The notes beneath the pieces are model-generated. The model saw only the letters and a program-made list of their open reading frames with translations, searched no databases and had not been told where the DNA came from. Shown piece after piece: positions 1-7,545 of a stretch of 9,012 nt of DNA. The stretch is from an uncultured Prevotellaceae bacterium. Its GTDB lineage: Bacteria; Bacteroidota; Bacteroidia; Bacteroidales; Muribaculaceae. How positions within the stretch are numbered: the first letter of the stretch is position 1; the number at the start of each line of letters is the position of its first letter. The translations under genes were made by a program, and so were the position numbers. The DNA lies in assembly GCA_945983195.1 (NCBI GenBank), contig CAMFSS010000069.1, positions 1 through 9,012 on the forward strand. Reading direction: 5' to 3'.

Positions 1-100
1 ACCCGCAGACTGGTCCTGCCCGGTCGATCCCCCCGGGCCTCCCCCGCTCGGCGGGTACCGGGGCGGGTCCGGCCAGGGTGCCGCGTGCCCACGGGCCGCG
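1..100. other. GC-rich foreign-looking segment at window start
   Basis: By direct count 82 of the first 100 bases are G or C, against roughly 55-63% in nearby genes, and the change to ordinary sequence occurs around base 100-105. Read in the frame of the following gene it is open with no stop, but yields an Arg/Pro/Gly-rich string with no hydrophobic core and no lipobox Cys. Proteins of the downstream family normally begin with a lipoprotein signal peptide in this place. The likeliest explanation is a chimeric join or contig-end artefact; a genuine rearrangement is possible. Confidence 0.6.
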
Positions 101-1992
101 AAGCCGACGCCCAGTATGCGCGAGGCGAATACTACGACGCATCGAATACCTACCGCAAAATCTACAACAAGCTCACCAAGCGCGAGGAGCGTCCGCTCCG
201 TGGCGAGGTGGCGTTCAAGATGGGCGAGTGCTACCGCCGCCTTAATATGAGTGCACGCGCTGCCGCAGCCTACCAGAATGCTATCCGCTACCAATATGCC
301 GACAGCATGGCACTGTTCTACATGGCACAGGCCCAGCAAGCCGAGGGCAAGTATGCCCAGGCAATAAAGAATTATGAGGATTTTCTCGTGAAGAAGCCCA
401 AATACCGCCTTGCCGAAGACGGAATACGCGGCTGCCGCAATGCGCTGAAGCTGCGCGAGAATCCCACCCGCTACATTGTGCGCAACGCCAAGCTCTTCAA
501 TTCGCGCCGTGCCGACTTCTGTCCGCAGTTCCTCGGAGCCGACTTCGACCAGCTCTATTTCACATCGTCGACCGAAAAGGCTACGGGCACCAAGAAGAGC
601 GAAATCACCGGCACCAAGCAGTGCGACGTGTTTTTCTCGAAACTCGACGACAAGGGCAACTGGCAACGACCCGAGCCGGTGGAGGGTGAGCTGAACACTG
701 AGTTCGACGAAGGAGCTACATCGTTCTCGCCCGACGGCACCACCATGTATCTTGCGCGTGCACGCCGCGAGCCTAATTCAGGCACATCGGTTGAAATCTA
801 CACCTCCCAGCGTTCGGAAGCCAAGTGGAGTGCACCGGTGAAATATGAAATCACCGCCGACACGCTTTCGGCTTACGGCGACCCGGCTGTGTCGCCCGAC
901 GGCACTTACCTCTACTTTACGAGCGACATGCCCGGAGGCTATGGCGGCAAGGACATCTGGCGCATCAACCTGAAGGAGCGTGTGGGTACGCTCGAAAACC
1001 TCGGTGACGTAATCAACACTGCCGGCGATGAGCGTTTCCCCTACATACGCACCGACAGCGTGATGTACTTCTCGTCGAACGGTCACCCGGGTATGGGCGG
1101 ACTCGACATTTTCAAGGCCACAAAGACCCCGTCAGGCGGCTGGAACGTGGAGAATATGGGCGTGCCGATGAATTCAGCCGGCGACGACTTCGGTATCACC
1201 TTCGGAAAGGGCGAGAGCGGATTTTTCAGCTCCAACCGCAACGATGCACGCGGCTACGACCACATCTACAGCTTCGTGAAGCCCGACCTGAAAATCACCA
1301 TTTCGGGCTATGTGCTCGACAAGGACGAAGAGCCGGTGCCGAATGCCGTGATTCGCATCGTAGGCAACGACGGCTCAAACCAGAAGGCCGTGGGCAAAGA
1401 TGACGGCACTTTTGAATTCAATCTGCAACGCGGCGTGAAATATGTGATGATGGCAGGAGCAAAAGGCTATCTCAACGGCAAGCAGGAATTTGAGAGCGAC
1501 ACTCTGGAGCAGGACGCAGAATATGGCGTTGACTTCATTCTCGCTGCCATGCACAAGCCGCAGGTGGTGGAGAACATCTTCTACGACTTCGACAAGGCAA
1601 CGCTCCGACCAGAGTCGAAGACCGCTCTCGACGAAATGGCACAGATGCTGAAAGACAATCCGCATGTGGCAATCGAAATGGCATCGCACACCGACCGCAA
1701 GGGTAGCGACAAATACAACGAAGGACTATCGCAGCGACGTGCACAGTCGGTTGTCGACTATCTGGTGGCTGCCGGAGTGGAGCGGGAGCGATTGCAGCCG
1801 CACGGCTATGGCGAGTCGCGCCCGAAGACTGTGACAAAGCGCATTGCACGCCTTTATCCGCAATTCAAGGAGGGCGATGTGCTCAATGAGGAGTTTATCA
1901 ACGGTCTGTCGCCCGAAGACCAGGAGGCAGCCGACCAGGTGAACCGCCGAACCGAGTTCCAGGTGCTTACGGTGGAATACGGAATATATTAA
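85..1992 (+). CDS. PorE-like OmpA family protein (TPR, PD40 beta-propeller, CRD, OmpA_C), 5' end damaged
   Basis: Envelope protein that should sit in the periplasm, tethered to the outer membrane by a lipid anchor and to peptidoglycan by its C-terminus. Residues about 7-120 form TPR-like helices. Residues about 140-400 form a WD40-like (PD40) propeller, with blade motifs FSPDGTTMY (214-222), VSPDGTYLYF (269-278) and GGLDIF (338-343). About 403-488 is a carboxypeptidase-regulatory-like beta domain. 495-630 is an OmpA C-terminal domain with FYDFDKATLRPES (499-511), HTD (535-537), LSQRR (548-552) and NRRTEF (620-625). D537 and R552 have the 15-residue spacing of the known diaminopimelate-binding Asp/Arg pair of OmpA. 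This order matches PorE, a type IX secretion component of Porphyromonas, but paralogues exist in species without that system. The GTG start at 85 is only nominal: real homology appears to begin near residue 6, the signal peptide and lipobox are missing, and the frame is open to base 1. TcdA follows after 6 bases. Confidence 0.9.
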   Translation: MPTGREADAQYARGEYYDASNTYRKIYNKLTKREERPLRGEVAFKMGECYRRLNMSARAAAAYQNAIRYQYADSMALFYMAQAQQAEGKYAQAIKNYEDFLVKKPKYRLAEDGIRGCRNALKLRENPTRYIVRNAKLFNSRRADFCPQFLGADFDQLYFTSSTEKATGTKKSEITGTKQCDVFFSKLDDKGNWQRPEPVEGELNTEFDEGATSFSPDGTTMYLARARREPNSGTSVEIYTSQRSEAKWSAPVKYEITADTLSAYGDPAVSPDGTYLYFTSDMPGGYGGKDIWRINLKERVGTLENLGDVINTAGDERFPYIRTDSVMYFSSNGHPGMGGLDIFKATKTPSGGWNVENMGVPMNSAGDDFGITFGKGESGFFSSNRNDARGYDHIYSFVKPDLKITISGYVLDKDEEPVPNAVIRIVGNDGSNQKAVGKDDGTFEFNLQRGVKYVMMAGAKGYLNGKQEFESDTLEQDAEYGVDFILAAMHKPQVVENIFYDFDKATLRPESKTALDEMAQMLKDNPHVAIEMASHTDRKGSDKYNEGLSQRRAQSVVDYLVAAGVERERLQPHGYGESRPKTVTKRIARLYPQFKEGDVLNEEFINGLSPEDQEAADQVNRRTEFQVLTVEYGIY

Positions 1993-1998
1993 TTTATT

Positions 1999-2769
1999 AT
2001 GGAAGGGATTGACGGCTTTTTCGGCCGCACTGAGCTGCTTGTGGGCAGTGAGGCCATGGCGCGGATAAAAGGTGCGCGAGTGATTGTGTTCGGCACCGGA
2101 GGTGTGGGCAGTTGGTGCGTTGAGGCACTGGTGCGCACCGGCATTGGGCATATCACGCTCGTCGACTTCGACCGTGTGTGCGAGTCGAATGTCAACCGCC
2201 AGCTTCCTGCCACGCGGTCAACAATCGGGCAGCTAAAGGTGGAGGCTATTGCCGCACGGATGCGCGACATAAATCCCGATGCCGAAATTACGGTACGCTG
2301 CGAGATGTATGACGCTGCGACAGCCGACACTTTCAATCTGCGTGACAACGATTATGTGATTGATGCAACCGACAGCCTCGACTGCAAGGCAATGCTAATA
2401 CGCCGTGCCTGCGAGGCAGGGCCACACACGCGCCTCTACTCCTCTATGGGAGCCGCGCTGAAAGTCGACCCCTCGCGCATTTCAGTGGCTGAATTCTGGA
2501 AAGTGAAAGGCGACCCCCTGGCAGCCGCCTTGCGCCGCCGTTTCAAGAAGTCGGGAGAGTTTCCCTGCCGCAAGTTCAAGTGCGTCTACAGCGATGAATT
2601 GGTGAAGAACAGGCTTCCGCAGCCCGAAGAAAACCTCACAGTGAGCCTTGAAGGAGCCACTTCAAGCCCCAAGAAGCGCGTGAACGGAACTTTGGCCCAC
2701 ATCACAGCCATTTTCGGAATGACGCTTGCATCGCTTGTGATTCGCGACCTGATGCAGCAAGAGCCGTGA
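1999..2769 (+). CDS. tcdA: tRNA threonylcarbamoyladenosine dehydratase TcdA
   Basis: E1/ThiF-MoeB-like ATP-dependent enzyme that cyclises t6A to ct6A at position 37 of ANN-decoding tRNAs in the cytoplasm. The 256-residue length is close to the usual ~265. Visible motifs: RTELLVGSEAM near the N-terminus (10-20), the nucleotide-binding glycine loop FGTGGVGSW (31-39), the adenylation-type segment VDFDRVCESNVNRQ (55-68), K80, and VIDATDSLDCKA (120-131). The segment YSSMGAALKVDPSRISV (147-163) followed by GDPLAAALRRRFKK (171-184) is the TcdA-specific region that separates it from ThiF, MoeB and HesA. The ATG at 1999 lies 6 bases after the OmpA-family stop, so both genes are likely on one transcript, although no functional link is evident. 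The stop is TGA, and a possible terminator follows immediately. Nothing appears missing. Confidence 0.93.
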   Translation: MEGIDGFFGRTELLVGSEAMARIKGARVIVFGTGGVGSWCVEALVRTGIGHITLVDFDRVCESNVNRQLPATRSTIGQLKVEAIAARMRDINPDAEITVRCEMYDAATADTFNLRDNDYVIDATDSLDCKAMLIRRACEAGPHTRLYSSMGAALKVDPSRISVAEFWKVKGDPLAAALRRRFKKSGEFPCRKFKCVYSDELVKNRLPQPEENLTVSLEGATSSPKKRVNGTLAHITAIFGMTLASLVIRDLMQQEP

Positions 2770-2770
2770 C

Positions 2771-2797
2771 AGCCGTTGTGAAAGATAACCGCTTTTT
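2771..2797 (+). terminator. weak candidate intrinsic terminator after tcdA
   Basis: AGCCGTT (2771-2777) can pair with AACCGCT (2787-2793) across a 9-base loop with one C-C mismatch, and is followed by TTTT (2794-2797). It begins two bases after the tcdA stop and would end the rightward transcript in the 35-base gap between convergent genes. The stem is short and imperfect, so this is tentative. No comparable structure was seen for the leftward helicase transcript. Confidence 0.35.
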
Positions 2798-2804
2798 CTG
2801 CCCC

Positions 2805-4259
2805 TCACTGCCATTCGAGGCGTGAATTGATTAGGTAGACGTGCTGTGTGGCACGCGTGAGGGCTGTGTAGAGCCAGCGGTAGAAGTCGAGAGTGAGCAT
2901 GGCATCATCGGGAATGGCACCCATGTCGATAAACACATTTTTCCATTGTCCGCCCTGCGCCTTGTGGCACGTCACGGTGTAGCCGTATTTCACTTGCAGG
3001 GCATTGAAGAATCCGTCTTTTTTCAGTGCGCGGTATCGTGCACGCTTGTCGCCCGTAAGCCCCTCCTGCACCGCCATGAACAATTTCTCATTCTGCTCGC
3101 GGGTGAGAGCCGGAGCATCGGTGGTGAGAGCGTCGAGCACCACACGCGCATCAATCTCCACATTGTGGTCGGGGAAGTCGAGTGTGACGTTGGCAAAACG
3201 GAAGCCGTAGGCCTCCTCAGTGCCGCTCACACGGCTCACGCGAGCCACATCGCCATTGGCAATGAAATCCATTTCCTCATATTCCTCGCTCCAAAAGTAG
3301 TTGTTCTTGGCAACGAGCAGCATGTCGCCGCTCACCAGTTCGTCCTCGCGATAGAGCACCTGGTTGCGCACGCCGAGGTTGAAAAGCGTGGCACGGCGGT
3401 TGGAGCGCGTGATGATAATTGTTTCGCCCACACCGTCGCGGTCGAAGCAGTCGCTGATTGTCTCCAGCAGAAACTCGCTTGAGAGCATTTCTATGTCGGA
3501 GTAGCCCGAAAGGCGCAGGCGCGGAGGCTGTAGCTCGTCGATTCGTCCGGAGCGGAGTGCTGCTATGGCATTGCGCATTCGTGTGGCATTGTCGAGTATG
3601 CCCGAACCGCTGCTCTGTCGCACCACGTCGGTCAGGTTGAAGCGGTACACTCCCAGTCCGTAGGCACCCAGCACACTCGCATCGAGAGCCGGACTCTCGT
3701 CGAAGCCCACCGGCGGTAGCTGAGCCGTGTCGCCAAGCATTATCAGGCGGCAATTTGTGCCGGAGTACACATAGTGCACAAGGTCGTCGAGCAGGCGTCC
3801 GGTGCCGAAAGCCACCGCATCGGCTGAAGAGTTACCCACCATCGAAGCCTCATCGACGATGAAAAACGTGTCGGTGTGCTTGTTGTCGGCAATACCGAAA
3901 TTGCCGTATTCAGGCGAGTAGCTCTTCTGTCGGTAGATTTTGCGGTGAATGGTGTAGGCAGGGCAGTGCGAATAGGCAGAAAACACCTTTGCTGCACGCC
4001 CGGTAGGAGCCAGCAGCACCGTTTTCATGTTAAGATAGTGAAGCGTCTTCACCAAAGCTCCGGTCATTGAGGTCTTTCCTGTTCCGGCGTAGCCGTTGAG
4101 CAGAAACACCGAGTCGCTCGGAGAGGTGAGGCAGAATCGGGCGAAAGCGGCAATGAGGGTAGTCTGCGCCTCATTCGGGGCGTAGTCGAGGAAACCCAGC
4201 ATCAGTTCACCGAATTTCATCAGGTGCGGATCAGATTTGATGTCGCTGCTCATAGCCAT
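2805..4259 (-). CDS. RecD/Dda-like SF1 ATP-dependent DNA helicase
   Basis: ATP-driven single-strand DNA translocase/helicase of superfamily 1B, common in Bacteroidetes as a ~470-residue stand-alone protein; its cellular role (repair or replication restart) is not established here. Numbering from the ATG at 4259 (484 residues): Walker A GYAGTGKTS (56-64), TGRAAK (86-91), Walker B DEASM (136-140), motif III GDTAQLPPVG (176-185), motif IV-like VVRQ (212-215) and TRSNR (284-288), motif V GYTVTCHKAQG (426-436), motif VI YTALTRA (464-470). All core catalytic elements are present. The frame also opens with TTG at 4274; ATG 4259 or ATG 4253 is the more natural start, because homologous sequence begins after residue ~10 and no ribosome site favours the TTG. 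The gene lies 30 bases downstream of the adhesin gene in the same direction, with no TAnnTTTG box found in between, so it is probably co-transcribed with it. It converges on tcdA. Confidence 0.92.
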   Translation of the reverse strand: MAMSSDIKSDPHLMKFGELMLGFLDYAPNEAQTTLIAAFARFCLTSPSDSVFLLNGYAGTGKTSMTGALVKTLHYLNMKTVLLAPTGRAAKVFSAYSHCPAYTIHRKIYRQKSYSPEYGNFGIADNKHTDTFFIVDEASMVGNSSADAVAFGTGRLLDDLVHYVYSGTNCRLIMLGDTAQLPPVGFDESPALDASVLGAYGLGVYRFNLTDVVRQSSGSGILDNATRMRNAIAALRSGRIDELQPPRLRLSGYSDIEMLSSEFLLETISDCFDRDGVGETIIITRSNRRATLFNLGVRNQVLYREDELVSGDMLLVAKNNYFWSEEYEEMDFIANGDVARVSRVSGTEEAYGFRFANVTLDFPDHNVEIDARVVLDALTTDAPALTREQNEKLFMAVQEGLTGDKRARYRALKKDGFFNALQVKYGYTVTCHKAQGGQWKNVFIDMGAIPDDAMLTLDFYRWLYTALTRATQHVYLINSRLEWQ

Positions 4260-4289
4260 TGCCCGATTCTGCAAAACGTGTCAGCCGGA

Positions 4290-4766
4290 TTATTCGATTA
4301 CCACCTTGCGCGAAGCATTGCCCGAGCGCACGATGTAGATGCCCGGTGCGAGCTGAGGCATTGAGCCGGTGAAGCTGCAAACCGTCTTTCCGGTGATGTC
4401 GTAGACCGTGCCGCCACAGTTGCTGTCGCCAAATACTGCATCTACAGCACCCTTGTTCTTGTCCATGAAGAGGGCGATGCTTGCCACGTCGGTGTAGAAA
4501 TTGGCTGTCTGCGTGAAGTCAAATTTCGTGTCGCCATTGTAGGTGGCGAGGCAGTTGGGCTTTTGCAGGTCTTGGTAGGCGTAGAAGAAGATTCCTTTTC
4601 GTGAGCGTCCGCCCACATATTCCACCATCACGCAAAGGTTGCCGCCGGTGTATTCAAACGGCACATCGAAAGTGGCTGATGTCGACTCCACGCCTTGCGG
4701 CAGAACGAGAGAGCCGTCGAACACTTGTGTGAACTCCTCCATAGGAATGAGCGTGCCGTCGGCGAA
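4290..4766 (-). pseudogene. C-terminal part of the frameshifted adhesin: beta domain plus type IX-like sorting domain
   Basis: This reading frame continues the protein encoded by 4628-7222 but is shifted by one base. The first clearly homologous residues are FADGTLIPMEEF, read leftward from 4766; the first ATG in this frame is at 4742, which is not a believable gene start because it falls inside the conserved stretch. The piece then reads VFDGSLVLPQ and FEYTGGNLCVMVEY, typical of a beta-sandwich found near the end of secreted Bacteroidetes proteins. The last ~50 residues (VYDITGKTV, then LAPGIYIVRSG and KVVIE) are a Por-type C-terminal sorting domain, which in type IX systems directs cargo across the outer membrane and is removed on export. 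Without this part the upstream product would lack its sorting signal. It could be translated separately only if an internal start is used, for which there is no evidence. Confidence 0.8.
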
Positions 4767-7222
4767 GCGAGATAGATTTTCACCTCAATTGGGTCGACGG
4801 CGTAAGCAATATAGTAAGGATAGCTGATTGCCGAAATCTTGCCGCCTTCGCTCACCTTGATGCTGTCGGCGTGATAGATGGTCTGCGTCATGCTGTATGC
4901 CGAGCGCAAATCCACCGGAGTGTAGCCAATCATGCGGTTGTTGAGGGTCAGGTCGACCCATTCGCCGCCGTCGAGCACTGTGATGCTTATAGGCTCTGTG
5001 GCATTGTTGTCGGGGTTGGCATCACCCTCAATTTCCACCACGGCACGCATGGCAATTGTTGCGGCAGCGGCAGGCGACCAGGTAATGGTGATGTCGGCAG
5101 AAGTTTGCGGCTCAATCACCACATCGGGCTGCGCAGAGAGCAGAGTCACATTGTTCTCGTCGACGAGGCGCACGGTGTAGCCTTTTGCGGCAGTTGCGCC
5201 ATTGTTCTTGATTGTCACGGTGTAGTCGGTGGGCGTGTCGACCGATGGGGAGTTGCTGCCTGTGATGCTCACTGCCTCAAGTTCGGTGTCGACGAGCTGT
5301 TCCACGGCGATGAATGAGAACGAAGCCGACACGGCATTGGTCACATGGAATCCGAAGCAATAGTCGCCCGAAGCGTCAACAGTAACGAGTTCGGTGTTGT
5401 AGTACCACGTCATTTCGTGCCCGAAGTCGGTGTAGGAAGCAAGTACGCGGTTTTGGGCATCTACGGTGGCGTTGCTGCCCATTGTCACCTGGAAGTTGAG
5501 CGGGAACAGTGCACCGAGCGTGCGCACCTGATAGTGTAGTGCGTAGGAAACGCCTGCCTCAAGATGAATTGGCGAAGAGACGAGCCAGTCGTCGGCGGGC
5601 ACTTCAGGACCAAGCTCACGGTCGGGGAAGAATTTCATGAACCACTCGCCGTTAGCCGAAGTCGTGGCGCGGAAGAAGGTCTGTCCGTCGTTGTCGGCAT
5701 CGATTACGGTCCAAAGACGCTCCATTTCGGCGGTTGAGAAGTCGCAGGAATAGGGGACGTTGAGAGCCGGACCCGAAACCACCACATTCGAAGCTGTGCC
5801 GTAGCCCTTTCCGTCGGCATTGGCGGCAGTTACCGAATAGTAGTAGCCTGCTGTGGCGGTGATGGTGTTGTCGGTGAGCGAAGTTGCGGTAGTGGCTGAA
5901 GCAATGCGCTTTCCGTCGGGGTAGCGAACTACATCGTAGGTGAATGATGAGGTGTCGAGCCAGCCTCCGTTGAGTCCGGCTACGGGAGCACTCCACGAGA
6001 GGCTGATGTCGTAGCCTTCGCCGGTGCGCGCAGCCTTGAGGTTCTGCACCGAAGCAGGACGGTCGTGACCGACAAACACTGCTGCGGCGTAGGTGGCATC
6101 GCCGTTTCCGGCATCGTTGCGTGCCACTATATTATATGTCACGAGTGCGTTGGCACTCACTGCGTCGGTGTATTCGCCGGTGCTGCCCGGCTCTACATCG
6201 GTGAGTGTGGCCACGAGTGCGTCGTTGCGGTAAATCTCGATGGTGATATTTGAGCTGAGTGCTTCACCTCCCACGTTTTTGGCAGGATTCAGCCAAGTGA
6301 GAGTAGCCGACTGTGCACCACCGGCATCGGGAGTGACTGTTAGGTTCTCCACTTGTCCGGGAGCGTTACGGTCGAGAGGATTTGGGTCGATGAACAGACC
6401 CACCAGCTCCTCGTTGTGCGGCATCTTTGCCGCTTTCTCGAAAGTTGTCATCTCCTCGCCGATTGTGAAGCGTCCGAGGAAGCCGTTGGGCAGCGGATTG
6501 CCGAGATAGTCGGCAGTGGCATAGAATCCGGTCCAGTAGAGGCGACCGTCGATGGGATTGAACTCAGCCGACTGCACGGCAGTGGGTGTGATGCCGGTTT
6601 CGCACACAACGTCGCCCGGACGGCCCGACACCTTCTGAATATCCCAAAGCATACCCTGGTCGGAGATGGCATAGATGTTTCCCTCAGGCGAAGCCGACAG
6701 TGTTAGCAGGTTGAGGTTGTCGATTTGACGGATGAGGGTTGCCTTGCCCGTAGTGACATCGAATGTGAAGAAGCCGAGCGGAATTTCGAGATTCTGGTCT
6801 TCGTCGACAGTTCCGGCATCAATGATGTAGGCGAGGGCATACACATTGCCCGTGGTGGCATCGTAGGTCATGTCGTAGAAAAGCAGACCGCCCTCGTAGG
6901 AGAACAAGTCATATTCCACCACGGTCGACAGTTCGTGAGTGTCGATGTTGAGCTTTATCAGGCGGTAGGGTACCATGTGGTCGTCGGAGTCGATGAGGTA
7001 GTAGTTGCGCCCGACGCACACTCCCGAGCGGAAGTAGTGCCCTTCGAGCGACATCTCCTCGCGGATTTCCTGGGGGTTGTCGAGGTCAAACGAAACTAAT
7101 GCCGGCTGGTTTTCCGAGGCATTTTCAGCCCACATTCTGATAGCGTAGGCACGATTGACAGTTTGTGCTCCGGCGAGCATTGCCACCAGAGCAAATAATG
7201 ATAGTAGTATGGTTTTTTTCAT
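4628..7222 (-). CDS. secreted multidomain adhesin-like protein (propeller-like, two Fn3, choice-of-anchor J, CARDB-like), frameshifted before its C-terminus
   Basis: Predicted secreted or surface protein of unknown ligand. Signal peptide 1-19 (MKKTILLSLF..., cleavage AGA|Q). Residues ~22-285 contain repeated strand patterns such as GNVYALAYI, GNIYAIS and GRLYWTG, suggesting a beta-propeller. Fibronectin type III domains occupy ~289-385 and ~388-485. A choice-of-anchor J / cleaved-adhesin domain spans ~488-645 (YSCDF, WTVIDADNDG, DDWLVSSPI). A CARDB-like Ig fold covers ~646-748, followed by a strand-rich segment ending VKIYLA (814-819). After A819 (4768-4766) the frame becomes nonsense (SPTARSFLWRSS...) and stops at 4628, while the proper continuation lies in another frame at 4290-4766. 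An intact protein would be about 980 residues. Preceded by a good Bacteroidetes promoter at 7245-7274, with the helicase gene downstream. The domain calls are from visible family hallmarks, and the propeller is the least certain. Confidence 0.85.
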   Translation of the reverse strand: MKKTILLSLFALVAMLAGAQTVNRAYAIRMWAENASENQPALVSFDLDNPQEIREEMSLEGHYFRSGVCVGRNYYLIDSDDHMVPYRLIKLNIDTHELSTVVEYDLFSYEGGLLFYDMTYDATTGNVYALAYIIDAGTVDEDQNLEIPLGFFTFDVTTGKATLIRQIDNLNLLTLSASPEGNIYAISDQGMLWDIQKVSGRPGDVVCETGITPTAVQSAEFNPIDGRLYWTGFYATADYLGNPLPNGFLGRFTIGEEMTTFEKAAKMPHNEELVGLFIDPNPLDRNAPGQVENLTVTPDAGGAQSATLTWLNPAKNVGGEALSSNITIEIYRNDALVATLTDVEPGSTGEYTDAVSANALVTYNIVARNDAGNGDATYAAAVFVGHDRPASVQNLKAARTGEGYDISLSWSAPVAGLNGGWLDTSSFTYDVVRYPDGKRIASATTATSLTDNTITATAGYYYSVTAANADGKGYGTASNVVVSGPALNVPYSCDFSTAEMERLWTVIDADNDGQTFFRATTSANGEWFMKFFPDRELGPEVPADDWLVSSPIHLEAGVSYALHYQVRTLGALFPLNFQVTMGSNATVDAQNRVLASYTDFGHEMTWYYNTELVTVDASGDYCFGFHVTNAVSASFSFIAVEQLVDTELEAVSITGSNSPSVDTPTDYTVTIKNNGATAAKGYTVRLVDENNVTLLSAQPDVVIEPQTSADITITWSPAAAATIAMRAVVEIEGDANPDNNATEPISITVLDGGEWVDLTLNNRMIGYTPVDLRSAYSMTQTIYHADSIKVSEGGKISAISYPYYIAYAVDPIEVKIYLASPTARSFLWRSSHKCSTALSFCRKAWSRHQPLSMCRLNTPAATFA
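4763..4769 (-). other. frameshift point within the adhesin gene
   Basis: Upstream of here the minus-strand frame reads VKIYLA; downstream the conserved sequence FADGTLIPMEEF is offset by one base, with the last base of the Ala codon (4766) shared by the Phe codon. The downstream frame meets a stop at 4785-4787 when traced upstream, so the switch must occur between 4784 and about 4764. There is no slippery heptamer or homopolymer at the switch (local minus-strand sequence CTCGCTTCGCCGAC), which argues against programmed frameshifting. Confidence 0.8.
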
Positions 7223-7244
7223 GAAATTTTGATGATTTTTGCTG

Positions 7245-7274
7245 CAAAATTACACATAAAGTGCGAAACTACAA
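7245..7274 (-). promoter_or_regulatory. Bacteroidetes-type promoter for the adhesin gene
   Basis: On the minus strand a TAATTTTG box (7252-7245) fits the -7 consensus TAnnTTTG. A TTG (7274-7272) lies 19 bases upstream, the expected place of the -33 element. The start codon at 7222 would then have a leader of roughly 15-20 bases, AT-rich and without a Shine-Dalgarno sequence, as is usual in this phylum. Confidence 0.65.
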
Positions 7275-7390
7275 CATCAAAAGTGTAAAAACAGCCTTTT
7301 TGTCGGCAGTTATCACAGAAAAGTGAGTTGTGGCGAGGCGAATGGTTAAGCCGGGTTAAAAAGGTGACGATTAACAGGTTGAAAAATGCA

Positions 7391-7489
7391 TACAGTAATA
7401 AATATTCATTTTTCAGCGATTTTTTCTTGGCAGAATAAGCGTGTACGGTAATAAATATTCACCTTTGACATTTTTTTCTTGGCAGATTA
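7391..7489 (+). repeat. imperfect tandem direct repeat (~52-base period) in the promoter region
   Basis: Two copies, 7391-7437 and 7444-7489. They share the 14-base block GTAATAAATATTCA (at 7395 and 7448) and the 15-base block TTTTTTCTTGGCAGA (ending 7434 and 7486), separated by a more variable AT-rich spacer that differs by one base in length. The blocks are 52-53 bases apart. The TTGG of the second copy serves as the upstream element of a promoter, while the first copy has no matching -7 box. This looks like a duplicated regulatory element, perhaps an operator. No protein is known to bind it. Confidence 0.75.
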
Positions 7490-7509
7490 AATTTATTGAA
7501 GTAACTTTG
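7479..7509 (+). promoter_or_regulatory. distal rightward promoter candidate
   Basis: TTGG (7479-7482), 19 bases, then TAACTTTG (7502-7509), an exact fit to the Bacteroidetes -7 consensus TAnnTTTG. Transcription would begin near 7515, right at the base of a hairpin, giving a ~180-base leader before the gene at 7698. The upstream element is part of the second copy of the duplicated motif. Confidence 0.6.
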
Positions 7510-7514
7510 CGGCG

Positions 7515-7545
7515 TGATATTAGCAGGCTTATTGCTTGCATATCA
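7515..7545 (+). other. leader stem-loop / inverted repeat
   Basis: TGATAT (7515-7520) pairs with ATATCA (7540-7545), and GCAGGC (7523-7528) with GCTTGC (7534-7539, one G-U pair), with a 2-base bulge (7521-7522) and a TTATT loop. That is 12 pairs in total. Its position at the expected transcript start of the distal promoter suggests an mRNA-stabilising 5' hairpin or a protein-binding palindrome. It has no U-tract, so it is not a standard terminator. Confidence 0.5.

Noticed and set aside
1726..2348. Long antisense frames opposite the OmpA-family gene and tcdA
   Set aside because: They are shadows of conserved coding regions on the plus strand and have low-complexity, family-less translations.
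2841..3482. 213-codon plus-strand frame opposite the helicase
   Set aside because: The minus strand encodes all helicase motifs across this stretch. The plus-strand reading is a by-product of codon bias.
4260..4274. TTG start for the helicase at 4274
   Set aside because: ATG codons at 4259 and 4253 are available and the extra five residues add nothing recognisable.
4764..4784. Programmed ribosomal frameshifting in the adhesin gene
   Set aside because: No slippery heptamer or stimulatory hairpin near the switch, and some conserved residues seem to be missing, which fits deletion better.
7287..7301. AAAAA-CAGCC-TTTTT hairpin in the intergenic region
   Set aside because: Only five A-T pairs; too weak for a terminator or reliable structure.
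7348..7380. Repeated GGTTAA / TTAAC blocks as possible operator sites
   Set aside because: Short, AT-rich and irregularly spaced; expected by chance in this region.
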